Source: Euzebyales bacterium (GTDB lineage: Bacteria > Actinomycetota > Nitriliruptoria > Euzebyales > JAHELV01). Taken from it: DNA of 64,000 nt. The stretch is from NCBI GenBank assembly GCA_036374135.1, contig DASUUK010000043.1:1-64000 (forward strand), in the 5' to 3' direction. The translations under genes and the position numbers were made by a program. The notes under the pieces are model-generated. The model worked only from the letters and a program-made list of their open reading frames with translations, was not told where the DNA came from and did not search any database. Positions 22,499-30,745 of the stretch are shown piece by piece; position 1 is the first letter of the stretch, and each line of letters opens with the position of its first letter.

Positions 22499-23734
22499 AT
22501 GAGCCCTACCGCGTTCCTGCACCCGTTCACGCCACCGACCGCGGACGACTTCATCAACATCGTGCGCGGCGAGGGCGCGCACGTCTTCGACGACGAGGGC
22601 AACCGGTACATCGACGCGATGGCCAGCCTGTGGTACTGCAACGTCGGCCACGGGCGCGGCGAGATCGCCGACGCGGTCGCCGAGCAGCTGCGCACGCTGG
22701 ACGCGTTCCACACGTTCGAACGCTTCACCAACCCGCCGGCCGAGCGGCTCTGCGCGCGCCTGGCAGCGCTGGCACCGATGGACGACCCACGGGTCTTCCT
22801 GGTGTGCAGCGGCTCAGAGGCGGTCGACACCGCGCTCAAGTTCGCGCGGCTGAGCCATCGACTGGCGGGCGACGACCAGCGGTCGGTGGTGATCAGCCGC
22901 GCGCCGTCGTACCACGGCGTGACCTACGGGGCGGTGACGGCGACCGGGCTGCCGGCGAACCAGGAAGGCTTCGGGCCGCTCCTGCCCGACGTCGTGCACG
23001 TCCCCCACGACGACCTGTCAGCCGTCGAGCAGATCGCCGCCGAACGCGGCACCGAGCTGGCCGCGATCATCGCCGAGCCGGTGGTGGGCGCCGGTGGCGT
23101 GTACCCACCGGTCGAGGGCTACCTGGACGGGCTCCGCCGCGTGTGCGACGAGACGGGCGCATGGTTGATCCTCGACGAGGTCATCTGCGGGTTCGGTCGA
23201 CTGGGCACCTGGTGGGGTGCGCAACGCTTCGGCGTGGAGCCCGACCTCGTCACGTTCGCCAAGGGCGTGTCGTCGGGCTACCTGCCGCTGGGCGGCGTGC
23301 TCGTCGGGCGCCGGGTGCGCGAGCGCCTCGAGCAGGAGCCGGCGCGCAAGCTCGCCCACGGCCACACCTACAGCGGCCATCCGGCGTGCTGCGTGGCCGC
23401 GCTGACCACCTTGGACATCACCGAGCGCGAGGGACTGCTCGAGCGGGCGCCACGCATCGGTGCCCGCCTGTCGGACGGCCTGCGCGATCTGGCCGACCGC
23501 GGCGTCGTCGAGGGCGTGCGCGGCGATGGGGCGGTGTGGGCCGTCGCACTGGCCGACGACCTCGACGCGTCTGCCGTCCGCGAGCACGCCATGCGGCTCG
23601 GCATGATCCCGCGCCCGATCGGGACGAGCACGATCAGCTTCTGTCCTCCGCTGGTCATCGAGTTCGACGACATCGACCGCTGCGTCGACGTCCTCGAACA
23701 GGCGATCACTGCCACGCGGGTGGCGAACGTCTAG
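22499..23734 (+). CDS. Class III PLP-dependent aminotransferase (omega-amino acid:pyruvate type)
   Basis: 411 residues from ATG 22499. Fold-type I class III motifs: CSGSEAVDTALKFAR near residue 102, LILDEVICGFGRLGTWW with PLP-pyridine-binding Asp226, and TFAKGVSSGYLPLGG with Schiff-base Lys255. The aromatic-rich MASLWYCNVGHGRGE near residue 41 is characteristic of omega-amino acid and polyamine:pyruvate transaminases. Likely reaction: transfer of an amino group from an amine or beta/omega-amino acid to pyruvate. Although bioY is upstream, it lacks features specific to BioA. Its stop overlaps that of the convergent HxlR gene by four bases. Confidence 0.92.
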   Translation: MSPTAFLHPFTPPTADDFINIVRGEGAHVFDDEGNRYIDAMASLWYCNVGHGRGEIADAVAEQLRTLDAFHTFERFTNPPAERLCARLAALAPMDDPRVFLVCSGSEAVDTALKFARLSHRLAGDDQRSVVISRAPSYHGVTYGAVTATGLPANQEGFGPLLPDVVHVPHDDLSAVEQIAAERGTELAAIIAEPVVGAGGVYPPVEGYLDGLRRVCDETGAWLILDEVICGFGRLGTWWGAQRFGVEPDLVTFAKGVSSGYLPLGGVLVGRRVRERLEQEPARKLAHGHTYSGHPACCVAALTTLDITEREGLLERAPRIGARLSDGLRDLADRGVVEGVRGDGAVWAVALADDLDASAVREHAMRLGMIPRPIGTSTISFCPPLVIEFDDIDRCVDVLEQAITATRVANV

Positions 23735-24219
23735 GAGGCGGCGCGCCGGGTCCGGACGACCTCGTCGATCACGGGAGGCAGCGGCTCGACCTTGACGTTG
23801 AAGGGCGTGAGCTCGTCCCCGCAGTGATCACAGGTGATGACCGCGCGCGTGCTGCGGTCGCACGCGTCGTGGATCAGATCGATGGGCGCGTCGTCCTCGG
23901 GTCTCGCCCAGGTGTCACCCCATCGCATCATCGTCAGCAGCACCGGCAGCAGATCACGGCCCTTGGCGGTCAGGCGGTACTCGTACCGGGGCGGATGCTC
24001 CTCGTACTGACGCCGGACGAGCACGCCGGCGTCCACGAGACGGGTGAGTCGGGACGCCAGCACGTTGCGCGCGATGCCGAGGTCGCGGGTGAAGTCCTCG
24101 AAGCGCCGGACGCCGTAGAACGCGTCGCGCAGCACCAGCAGCGTCCACTTGTCGCCCACCACGTCGAGCGTGCGGGCGACCGAGCACGAGAACTGGGATA
24201 GGTCCACTGGACGGGGCAT
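23731..24219 (-). CDS. HxlR family transcriptional regulator
   Basis: 162 residues from ATG 24219. The start is typical of the family: FSCSVARTLDVVGDKWTLLV, then RRFEDFTRDLGIARNVLASR and the wing EEHPPRYEYRLTAKGRDLLP. The C-terminus carries CDHCG, a CxxC pair, in VITCDHCGDELTPFNV, a feature of long HxlR proteins that could bind metal or sense redox. It is divergent from the alpha/beta hydrolase at 24354, and the gap between them contains a 16-bp palindrome that is probably its operator. Confidence 0.93.
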   Translation of the reverse strand: MPRPVDLSQFSCSVARTLDVVGDKWTLLVLRDAFYGVRRFEDFTRDLGIARNVLASRLTRLVDAGVLVRRQYEEHPPRYEYRLTAKGRDLLPVLLTMMRWGDTWARPEDDAPIDLIHDACDRSTRAVITCDHCGDELTPFNVKVEPLPPVIDEVVRTRRAAS

Positions 24220-24261
24220 GTGCCCATCCTACCCCACCGCAGGTGCCTAAGTTGCAGAAAA

Positions 24262-24277
24262 CAACGCATATGCGTTG
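24262..24277. promoter_or_regulatory. 16-bp palindromic operator between the HxlR gene and the hydrolase
   Basis: CAACGCATATGCGTTG is perfectly self-complementary. The nearby GTTGC-TAACA-GCAAC (24306-24320) is a second, related inverted repeat, and CGTTGC/GCGTTG motifs recur through 24250-24320. The AT-rich, repeat-bearing gap between two divergent genes is best read as the HxlR binding region controlling both. Confidence 0.7.
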
Positions 24278-24351
24278 CAAGAAGAAACGCACTTCGGTAG
24301 CGTGCGTTGCTAACAGCAACCCTATGCCCCGCGCACACGCCTGGAGCCGCC

Positions 24352-25473
24352 ATGTACCCCACCGACGCCCACCCGGTCGCGATCACGCTGGACGACGTCA
24401 TGGCCGACCTCGCCGCCGGACGCAGCGCTCCCCTGCGCGCGTCCGACCACGTGCCGTCGCTGCGACCACAGCGCCGACCGACGATCGGCTCCCCGGCGTT
24501 CCTCCGGACGCTCGCCGCCGCACATGCGTTCGGGCGCGTCCACCCACGGCTGGCGCACCGGGCGCTGCTGCGACTGTGGTTGACGCCGTGGGTGCATCCG
24601 TCGACGCAGCGCCCGCTCAACGGCCTCCCCGCGGGACTGCGCCCGTGGACGACGACCCACGACGGGACGATCCTGCGCGGCTACGAGGGCGGCCACGGGC
24701 CGACGGTCGTCCTGCTGCACGGCTGGGCGGGCCGCGCCGCCGACTGGCGCTACCTCGCCGGCGACCTGATCGCGGCCGGCTGGCGCGTCGTCGCTCCGGA
24801 CCTGCCGGCACACGGCGCCACCGATGGCGCGACGACCGACATCTTCGCGCTCGGGCGCGCCGCCGCGTCCGTGCTGCGAAGGGAGCAGCCGGACGTCGTC
24901 GTCACGCACTCGCTCGGCTTCCCGCTGACCCTGCGGGCGTTGGAGGAGGGTGCGCAGGTGCCGGCGACCGTGGTGGCCCTCGCGCCGGGCCGTCGGGCGA
25001 GCGACGCTCTGGACGAGTTCGCCAGTCGGGCGCGGCTGGGTGACCGGCTGACCGGCGCACTGCGACGCGCCAACCAGGAGCGCTACGGCGCCGACGTGTT
25101 CGAGGTCCTCGACGTGGACCGGGTCGTGCCGCAACTGACCGCGCGGGGCCTGGTGATCCACGACAGCAAGGACGCCGACGTGCCCCTCGAGCACGGTCGC
25201 CACATCGCTGCCGACTGGCCCGATGCCGAACTGATCATCACCACCGGCCTCGGCCACCGCCGGATCCTGCGCGACGACCACGTCCGCGGCGTTGTCGTGG
25301 CTGCGCTCACCGACGACCTGGCGCGCGCCGTTCAGGCGGGCGCGTCGCGCAACCTGGGTGCGCACCAGCCGCGCACCGATGGCGGCGAGCGCGGCACCGA
25401 AGGCGAACGGCACCGCGAACCCCTAGCCCACCAGGAGCCCCGACGCGAGCTGTCCGGAGCGCCACGAGCGTGA
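24352..25473 (+). CDS. Alpha/beta hydrolase
   Basis: 373 residues from ATG 24352 (GGAG upstream). VVLLHGWAGRAADWRYLA (about residue 119) is the oxyanion-hole strand, VVVTHSLGFPLTLRALEEGA carries the nucleophile elbow with Ser in THSLG, DSKDADVPLEHG supplies the acid and GLGHRRILRD the catalytic His. The ester or other substrate is unknown. The first 100 residues form an extra N-terminal segment. The last 45 residues after AALTDDLARAVQ are Arg/Glu/His rich and lie opposite a decayed minus-strand gene, so the natural C-terminus may have been shorter. Control by the divergent HxlR protein is likely. Confidence 0.88.
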   Translation: MYPTDAHPVAITLDDVMADLAAGRSAPLRASDHVPSLRPQRRPTIGSPAFLRTLAAAHAFGRVHPRLAHRALLRLWLTPWVHPSTQRPLNGLPAGLRPWTTTHDGTILRGYEGGHGPTVVLLHGWAGRAADWRYLAGDLIAAGWRVVAPDLPAHGATDGATTDIFALGRAAASVLRREQPDVVVTHSLGFPLTLRALEEGAQVPATVVALAPGRRASDALDEFASRARLGDRLTGALRRANQERYGADVFEVLDVDRVVPQLTARGLVIHDSKDADVPLEHGRHIAADWPDAELIITTGLGHRRILRDDHVRGVVVAALTDDLARAVQAGASRNLGAHQPRTDGGERGTEGERHREPLAHQEPRRELSGAPRA

Positions 25474-25500
25474 CCGCGACCAGCGCCACCAGACCCCGCG
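25325..25500 (-). pseudogene. Decayed membrane-protein gene fragment
   Basis: On the minus strand one frame gives the hydrophobic LVALVAVTLVALR, and a neighbouring frame continues with SGQLASGLLVG, an in-frame TAG, then GFAVPFAFGAALAAIGARL and VRTQVARRARLNG. Read together they form two membrane helices with a basic cytosolic end, broken by one frameshift and one nonsense codon. No intact start or stop fits. It overlaps the C-terminal extension of the plus-strand hydrolase. Family not recognised. Confidence 0.4.
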
Positions 25501-25570
25501 AAGACGAAACCGGCGCGGGCGAGGTACCGTCCCGTCCGCACTAGCGCCGACCCGGCCCCGAGGAAGGTCC

Positions 25571-25663
25571 ATGAACCAAGACGACGGCGGGCCGCGCACC
25601 GAGGCCGCGCGCGACGGTTCCCGTGCCCGCGAGCCCGGCTCCCCGGCAGGTGTCGACCGGTGA
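25571..25663 (+). CDS. 30-residue ORF translationally coupled to an SRPBCC gene
   Basis: ATG 25571 follows a good GAGGAAGG at 25560-25567 with a short spacer. The 30-residue product (MNQDDGGPRTEAARDGSRAR and so on) is hydrophilic, without motifs. Its TGA overlaps the GTG of the next gene (GTGA, 25660-25663). It may serve mainly to deliver ribosomes to the SRPBCC gene, which has no ribosome-binding site of its own, or it may be a fragment of a former larger protein. Confidence 0.4.
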   Translation: MNQDDGGPRTEAARDGSRAREPGSPAGVDR

Positions 25664-26094
25664 TCGCCACCGAGATGACGTGTGCCGCCGCGGCATCGAC
25701 CGTCCACGATCTGCTGGTCGACGTCGACGCATGGTCGGTGTGGTCACCGCACGTCGCGTCCGTCGACGGTCCCACGCGGCGGATCACGTCGGGCTGGCAC
25801 GGCCGCACGCGGGCGTTCTTCTCACCTGCGGCCACACCGATGACCGTCGACCGGGTCCGCGATGACGGCGGCTACACCTGGCACGCGACCGTCGGACCGT
25901 GGCGGCTCGACTACGACAACGCCGTCCGTTCCGATGGCGCCGACGGCAGTGTGCTGCGGTTCACGGCTGACCTGTCGGGGCCCGCCGCCGCACAGCTCGA
26001 GCGGATCGTCGCCCCCCTGTCGGCGCTCGGCCAACGTCGGCGCATGGCCCGGCTCGCTCGCCTTGCGGAGCTGATCGAACGCCGGACGCGATGA
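25660..26094 (+). CDS. SRPBCC / polyketide-cyclase-like protein
   Basis: 144 residues from GTG 25660. The N-terminal helix and strand are typical of the family, TCAAAASTVHDLLVDVDAWS then WSPHVASVDGP, with the WHATVGPWRLDYDN strand pair and a long C-terminal helix APLSALGQRRRMARLARLAE. It presumably binds a hydrophobic ligand. Start codon overlaps the stop of the 30-residue ORF at 25571. Remnants of minus-strand membrane genes lie on both sides, suggesting this small unit arrived in, or survived within, a decaying locus. Confidence 0.82.
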   Translation: MIATEMTCAAAASTVHDLLVDVDAWSVWSPHVASVDGPTRRITSGWHGRTRAFFSPAATPMTVDRVRDDGGYTWHATVGPWRLDYDNAVRSDGADGSVLRFTADLSGPAAAQLERIVAPLSALGQRRRMARLARLAELIERRTR

Positions 26095-26114
26095 CGCCCC
26101 ACCGTCCGGCGCAG

Positions 26115-26475
26115 CTCTACTGCCCCGCGCGTAACCGTCCAGCGGGTTGGGCACCGGCACGACATGCAGCGCACGGGTGTCGACCAGCCCGCCGACCAGC
26201 AGCACCACCGGCACCAGCCACGCCTCGGCCGCCACCATGCGCAGCGGACGGCGGACCACGAGGCTGATCAGCGTGGTGGCGATCGCGCCCACCGTGAGCC
26301 ACGCCAGCGGTGAAGGCGTCCACGGGATGAGGAAGTCGGCACCGGCGACGAGGGCGGTGACCAGCACCCGGAACGGGCTGGCGACATCGAACGCGATCCC
26401 GGTCGCGAGCAGTTCCTCGTGCGACGTCGCGCCGACCACGAACGTGAGCCGGTCGTCAAGGGTGGCGAGGGTCGA
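26115..26475 (-). pseudogene. Membrane-protein gene fragment without proper ends
   Basis: The minus frame encodes LDDRLTFVVGATSHEELLAT, then FRVLVTALVAGADFLIPWTP, PLAWLTVGAIATTLISLVV and EAWLVPVVLLVGGLVDTRAL, three hydrophobic segments with excellent codon bias down to about 26120 (NPLDGYARG). There is no ATG at the natural N-terminus (only GTG or ATG-like internal starts), and past 26115 the frame runs on with poor bias through the antisense of the SRPBCC gene. I read it as a truncated gene that lost its stop. It may once have been continuous with the fragment at 25325-25500. Family not recognised. Confidence 0.42.
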
Positions 26476-26503
26476 TGGCGCGCGACGGGCACGCGCCGCC
26501 CCG

Positions 26504-27271
26504 CTACAGCAACGAGCGCGACATCCCGCCGTCCACCGCGATCACGGCGCCGGTGATGTAGCACGCATGCTCGCTGACGAGGAACGCGGCGACGGCACCG
26601 AGATCGTCGGGGTCGCCCATGGTTCCCAGCGGGATGTCGCCCGTGATCGCCGTAGGTGCGTCCGGGTCGTCGCCGAGCAGCTCCGCAAGGCGGTCCGTCG
26701 CGTGGTAACCGGGCGCCAGCACGTTGACGGTGATGCCGGCGTCGCCGAGATCGCTGACCAGCGAGCGTGCGTAGCCGGCAACGCCGGCCCGGGCCGTGTT
26801 GGACAACGCCAGCGTGGGGATCGGCTGTTTGACCGAGACCGAGGCGACGTACAGCACGCGTCCCCAGCCGCCCGCCCGCAGGTGGGGCAGCGCGGCCTGC
26901 GTGATGGCGATCTGCGACAGCAGGTTGAGCTCAACCGCGTCCCGGTAGGCGGCGAGGTCGAACGCGGTCGCCCGACCGCCGGGCGGACCGCCGGCGTTGG
27001 GCACCACGATGTGGAGCGCGCCGAGCTCGTCGGCGGCGCCGTCGATCCATCGCGTGACCGCGGCGGCGTCGCGCACGTCCACGGACGTGGCGGTCACCCG
27101 GCCGTCACCGACGGCCTCGAGCTCGGCACGGGCGGCCTCCAGCCGGTCGCGGTCGCGCGCCCCGATCGCGACGTCGGCCCCCTCGGCCGCCAGCGACCGT
27201 GCGATCGCCAGGCCCAGTCCGCTGCTCGCGCCCGCGATCGCCGCCACTCGTCCGCGCAGTCCCAGATCCAT
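26504..27271 (-). CDS. Short-chain dehydrogenase/reductase, atypical active site
   Basis: 255 residues from ATG 27271. The nucleotide-binding GASSGLGLAIARSLA (about residue 14) and VVPNAGGPPGG (NAG motif, about 90) are standard, as is the C-terminal GAVIAVDGGMSRSLL. The catalytic YxxxK is missing: the segment reads SVSVKQPIPTLALSNTARAG, so Tyr is replaced by Asn and Lys by Arg, a variant known in a subset of actinobacterial SDR proteins annotated as 3-oxoacyl-ACP reductase-like. Activity may therefore differ from classical carbonyl reduction. It is divergent from the hydrolase gene at 27351. Confidence 0.9.
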   Translation of the reverse strand: MDLGLRGRVAAIAGASSGLGLAIARSLAAEGADVAIGARDRDRLEAARAELEAVGDGRVTATSVDVRDAAAVTRWIDGAADELGALHIVVPNAGGPPGGRATAFDLAAYRDAVELNLLSQIAITQAALPHLRAGGWGRVLYVASVSVKQPIPTLALSNTARAGVAGYARSLVSDLGDAGITVNVLAPGYHATDRLAELLGDDPDAPTAITGDIPLGTMGDPDDLGAVAAFLVSEHACYITGAVIAVDGGMSRSLL

Positions 27272-27350
27272 GCCCCACTCCCGTGTCGACGTTGACCATC
27301 CTCATCCGGGCCGTACGGGCGCCGGACGATGGCAGCGTACGCTGGGTGTC

Positions 27351-28229
27351 ATGGCCAACGACGGGGGCGGGACCGACGTGCGACACACGCGGATCACGGT
27401 CGGCGACCTGACCTTCGACGCGCTGGTCGCCGGCCCCGACAACGGTGAGCCGGTCGTGCTGCTCCATGGCTTCCCGCAGACGGCGCACGCGTGGAGCGGT
27501 CAGCTCACGGCGCTCGCCGGCGCGGGCCACCGTGCCGTGGCGTTCGACCAACGTGGCTACTCGCCGGGGGCGCGTCCGTCCGACGACGCCGCGTACCGGG
27601 TGGGCGCGTTGGCCGATGACGTGCTCGGCGTCGCCGACGCCCTCGGACCGGGCCCGTTCCACGTGGTCGGCCACGACTGGGGCGGGTTCATCGCCTGGTG
27701 GCTGGGGGCGCGCCACCCCGACCGCCTGCGGTCGGTCGTCGCGGTCTCGACACCGCACCCGAAGGCGTTCGGACGGGCACTGCGCGGGCGCGGGCAACGG
27801 TTGCGGTCGTTCTACTTCCCGCTGCTGCGCTCACGCAGAGCGACCCGGGTGCTGACCGCCCGCGGCGCACTGGGCCTGCGCGCGTTGTTCGCGTTGAGCG
27901 GGCTGCCGTCACGGCTCGCACAGCCGTACGTGGACCGCGCGCGCTCCGATCCCGGCATGGTCGACGCCGCGCTGGCGTGGTACCGCGCCAACACCGGTGG
28001 TGATCTGGCGCATCTGGCGGGCACGGGCACTGTCACGGTGCCGACCCTGTACCTGTGGAGCACACGCGACACGGCGCTGGGGCCGGAGGCCGCGCGCCTG
28101 ACCGGCCGTTACGTGACCGGCCCGTACCGCTTCGAGGCGCTGCGGGGCATCAGCCACTGGATTCCCGAGACGGCGACGGACGCCCTCAACCGCCTGCTGC
28201 TGGAGCACCTCGATGATGTGTCCAGCTGA
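27351..28229 (+). CDS. Alpha/beta hydrolase, epoxide-hydrolase/haloalkane-dehalogenase-like
   Basis: 292 residues from ATG 27351. VVLLHGFPQTAHAW is the HGxP oxyanion motif; VVGHDWGGFIAWWLG has Asp as nucleophile in GHDWGG, as in epoxide hydrolases and dehalogenases; LYLWSTRDTALG and the late GISHWIPETA give the acid and catalytic His. Expected to hydrolyse an epoxide, halide or ester in the cytosol; which one is not determinable. A TACGCT -10 box ends seven bases before ATG, and no Shine-Dalgarno sequence is seen, so the mRNA is probably leaderless. Confidence 0.9.
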   Translation: MANDGGGTDVRHTRITVGDLTFDALVAGPDNGEPVVLLHGFPQTAHAWSGQLTALAGAGHRAVAFDQRGYSPGARPSDDAAYRVGALADDVLGVADALGPGPFHVVGHDWGGFIAWWLGARHPDRLRSVVAVSTPHPKAFGRALRGRGQRLRSFYFPLLRSRRATRVLTARGALGLRALFALSGLPSRLAQPYVDRARSDPGMVDAALAWYRANTGGDLAHLAGTGTVTVPTLYLWSTRDTALGPEAARLTGRYVTGPYRFEALRGISHWIPETATDALNRLLLEHLDDVSS

Positions 28230-28316
28230 CGCTGACGCGTCGCCGCGCCGCGCGGCGACCGCGGACGCCCCGGAACCCGTACCCGCTCCTCCAGGATCCG
28301 CACCGACGGTGAGCAC

Positions 28317-28793
28317 ATGAGACTTCGTGAGACGATCGACTACGAGGCTCCGCCACACGCGGTCCTTGCGATGCTGACCGACCGCTCGTTCCGCACGATG
28401 GTGTGCGAGCGGACCCACGCCCTGGACCACGCGGTGACGATCGACGTTGCCGGTCGCGTCACCACGGTCAGTGTCTGGCGGAGCATGCCTGCGGACGTCC
28501 CCGGCTTCTTCAGGCGCCTGGTCGGCGACCGTCTGGAGATCCAGCAGATCGAGCGTTGGGACGGTCCGGTGCGTGCCGATCTGGCCGTGCGCATCGTCGG
28601 TAAGCCGGCGTCGCTGGATGGGTACGTCGCGCTGGAGCAGACGACGGCGGGCACGCGTCAGATCGTCGACGGCCGGGTCAACGTCAGTGTGCCATTCATC
28701 GGCGGTGACATCGCCAAGGAGATCGCCCGGGCGATCCGCGCGGCGCTCGCGGTCGAGGCCGAGACCGGCCGGGAGTACCTGCGCGCCCGGTAG
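28317..28793 (+). CDS. DUF2505 family protein
   Basis: 158 residues from ATG 28317. The sequence follows the actinobacterial DUF2505 pattern: LRETIDYEAPPHAVLAMLTD at the N-terminus, PADVPGFFRRLVGDRLEIQQ in the middle and VSVPFIGGDIAKEIARAIRA near the end, ending in an amphipathic helix EAETGREYLRAR. The fold is probably START/SRPBCC-like and binds a lipid; function is unassigned. Single gene. Confidence 0.9.
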   Translation: MRLRETIDYEAPPHAVLAMLTDRSFRTMVCERTHALDHAVTIDVAGRVTTVSVWRSMPADVPGFFRRLVGDRLEIQQIERWDGPVRADLAVRIVGKPASLDGYVALEQTTAGTRQIVDGRVNVSVPFIGGDIAKEIARAIRAALAVEAETGREYLRAR

Positions 28794-28952
28794 GTTCCCG
28801 CGCCCGCGACAGCGGTCGCGGCCGCGTCGTCGCGCCACCGCTACGTCGTGGCGTTCGCGCGCCCACGGCTCCGTGCGGTAGCGTCGCGGGCCGACAGCAA
28901 GTTGGCCGGTCACACGGGGTGCCCGGCCACTGTGGTATCGAAAGGGACGCTC

Positions 28953-29258
28953 ATGCGCACACGGGTCGTGACGGTGGCGATGCTCGCCCTGATGCTTGTC
29001 GGTGGCCTGGCACCGGCAGCGTCGGCGGTGCCGGATTCCGCCGGGAAGGCCGGCGGGTCGGAGTGCTGGGGCATCGTCTCGGCGCAGGCGGCGAAGGAGG
29101 GCGGGCTGGGCACCCACTCGTCGGAGCAGGAGGAGCCCCGCAGCGGCCTGGGCAACCTGTCGCGCGAACTGGGCTTTGACAGCCTCGGCTCGTTCGGCTC
29201 GTTCCTCGCGACCGTTGACGGGATCGACTCGACGGAGTGCAGCCAGCCCGACGCATGA
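28953..29258 (+). CDS. Small secreted protein
   Basis: 101 residues from ATG 28953. The first 25 residues are a Sec signal peptide: RTRVV followed by the hydrophobic AMLALMLVGGLA and a probable cleavage site after ASA. The mature part is about 75 residues, Gly/Ser rich (LGFDSLGSFGSFLATVDGID), with two cysteines (ECWG and ECSQ), which could form one disulfide. No family recognised. It is followed by a strong terminator, indicating a monocistronic, possibly abundant transcript. Confidence 0.78.
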   Translation: MRTRVVTVAMLALMLVGGLAPAASAVPDSAGKAGGSECWGIVSAQAAKEGGLGTHSSEQEEPRSGLGNLSRELGFDSLGSFGSFLATVDGIDSTECSQPDA

Positions 29259-29267
29259 TCGCAGCCG

Positions 29268-29298
29268 ACGACGGCCCCGGCCCGGCCGGGGCCGTCGT
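29268..29298 (+). terminator. Terminator hairpin after the small secreted protein gene
   Basis: ACGACGGCCCCGG (29268-29280) pairs perfectly with CCGGGGCCGTCGT (29286-29298) around the loop CCCGG, starting nine bases after the stop at 29258, and ends in a TTG. The 13-bp GC stem lies before the promoter of the next gene. Confidence 0.85.
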
Positions 29299-29368
29299 TG
29301 CGTCCGGGGCCGGCGACGGCATACGCGCGGCTACGCTGAGGCGGACCGGGCCGGCCGACGAGGGGTCC

Positions 29369-30703
29369 ATGCGCAGTGACGTCAGGTACGCGGACAGCGA
29401 CGGCACGCGGATCGCCTACCAGATCGTCGGCGACGGCACGCGCGACCTCGTGTTGGTCCACGGGTGGGTGACGCACCTCGAACTGCTGTGGGAGTATCCA
29501 CCGGCGGCCCACGCCGTGGAGCGGCTGGCCTCGTTCGCGCGGGTCATCCACTTCGACAAGCGCGGCACCGGGCTGTCGGATCCGGTGCCGATCGACCACC
29601 TGCCAACGCTGGAGCAGCGCATGGACGACGTCCGCGCGGTCATGGACGCCGTCGGGTCGCAGCACGCGACGCTGCTGGGCCACAGCGAGGGCGGGCCGAT
29701 GTGCGCGCTGTTCGCGGCGACGTTTCCCGAACGCACGGATCAGCTCATCATCTACGGCAGCTACGCGGCGCGGATCCCCGACGATGACGACTACCCGTGG
29801 GCGCCCACACCGGAGGTGCGCGAGCGCTACTACGAGACCTTGCGGCGGGAGTGGGGCGGTCCGGTCGACATCGACATGCTGGCGCCCAGCCGCGCCCACG
29901 ACACACGGCTGCGCGCGTGGTGGGCGCGGTACCTGCGGTCGGCCGCGAGCCCGTCCGCCGTCGTGGCGCTGACGCGGATGAACACCCAGGCGGACATCCG
30001 CTCGATCCTGCCTACGATCTCCGTGCCAACCCTGATCCTCCACCGCAAGGGCGATCTGGACGTCGACATCGGCGGCGCCCGGTACCTGGCCTCGCACATT
30101 CCGGGCGCTCACCTGGTGGAGCTGCCCGGCGACGACCACCTGATCTGGTCCGATCCCGATCAGATCCTCGATCCGGTCGAGGAGTTCGTCACGGGCGCGA
30201 TCGCCTCACCGCCGGTCGACCGCGTGCTCACGACGGTGCTGTTCACCGACATCGTCGGCTCGACCGGACATGCCACCGCACTTGGCGACGCCCGGTGGCG
30301 CCAGCTGCTCGACCACCACGACACGCTGGTACGCCGGCTGGTCGCGCGTCACCGCGGACGCGAGATGTCGACGGCAGGTGACAGCTTCATGGTGACGTTC
30401 GACGGCCCGGCGCGGGCGATCCTGTGCGCGCTGGAGATCGCCGGCGCCGTGTCGGAGCTGGGACTGGAGGTCCGCTGCGGTGTGCACACCGGCGAGGTGA
30501 CGCTGCGCGGTGACGGCATCGGCGGCGTCGCCGTCCACACCGCCTCACGGATCATGCACGCCGCGGCACCGGGCGAGGTGCTCGCAAGCCGCACCGTCCG
30601 CGACCTGGTCGCCGGATCCGGGCTGTCGTTCGCCGACCGCGGAACCCACCGGTTCAAGGGCCTGAAGGAACCGATTGCGCTTGCGGCCGCATCCGCGGAG
30701 TGA
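29369..30703 (+). CDS. Alpha/beta hydrolase fused to class III adenylate/guanylate cyclase
   Basis: 444 residues from ATG 29369. Residues 1-275 form an alpha/beta hydrolase: DLVLVHGWVTHLELLWEYPP, then LLGHSEGGPMCALFAATFP with the nucleophile Ser, and PGDDHLIWSDPDQIL with the catalytic His. Residues 285-444 are a class III cyclase: TVLFTDIVGSTGHATALGD and MSTAGDSFMVTFDGPARA provide the two metal-binding aspartates and VRCGVHTGEVTLRGDGIGG the central motif; the C-terminus SFADRGTHRFKGLKEPIAL is typical. This fusion class occurs in mycobacteria and relatives. It probably makes cAMP in response to a ligand sensed or hydrolysed by the N-terminal domain. Confidence 0.93.
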   Translation: MRSDVRYADSDGTRIAYQIVGDGTRDLVLVHGWVTHLELLWEYPPAAHAVERLASFARVIHFDKRGTGLSDPVPIDHLPTLEQRMDDVRAVMDAVGSQHATLLGHSEGGPMCALFAATFPERTDQLIIYGSYAARIPDDDDYPWAPTPEVRERYYETLRREWGGPVDIDMLAPSRAHDTRLRAWWARYLRSAASPSAVVALTRMNTQADIRSILPTISVPTLILHRKGDLDVDIGGARYLASHIPGAHLVELPGDDHLIWSDPDQILDPVEEFVTGAIASPPVDRVLTTVLFTDIVGSTGHATALGDARWRQLLDHHDTLVRRLVARHRGREMSTAGDSFMVTFDGPARAILCALEIAGAVSELGLEVRCGVHTGEVTLRGDGIGGVAVHTASRIMHAAAPGEVLASRTVRDLVAGSGLSFADRGTHRFKGLKEPIALAAASAE

Positions 30704-30745
30704 GGCCGTGCGCACGCCCCTGTCGCTGCGCGCGACACTGTGCCC

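Noticed and set aside
25332-25835. A 167-codon minus-strand frame near the decayed membrane gene
   Set aside because: Its product is Arg/Gly/Ser rich; the hydrophobic helices are in the other two minus frames.
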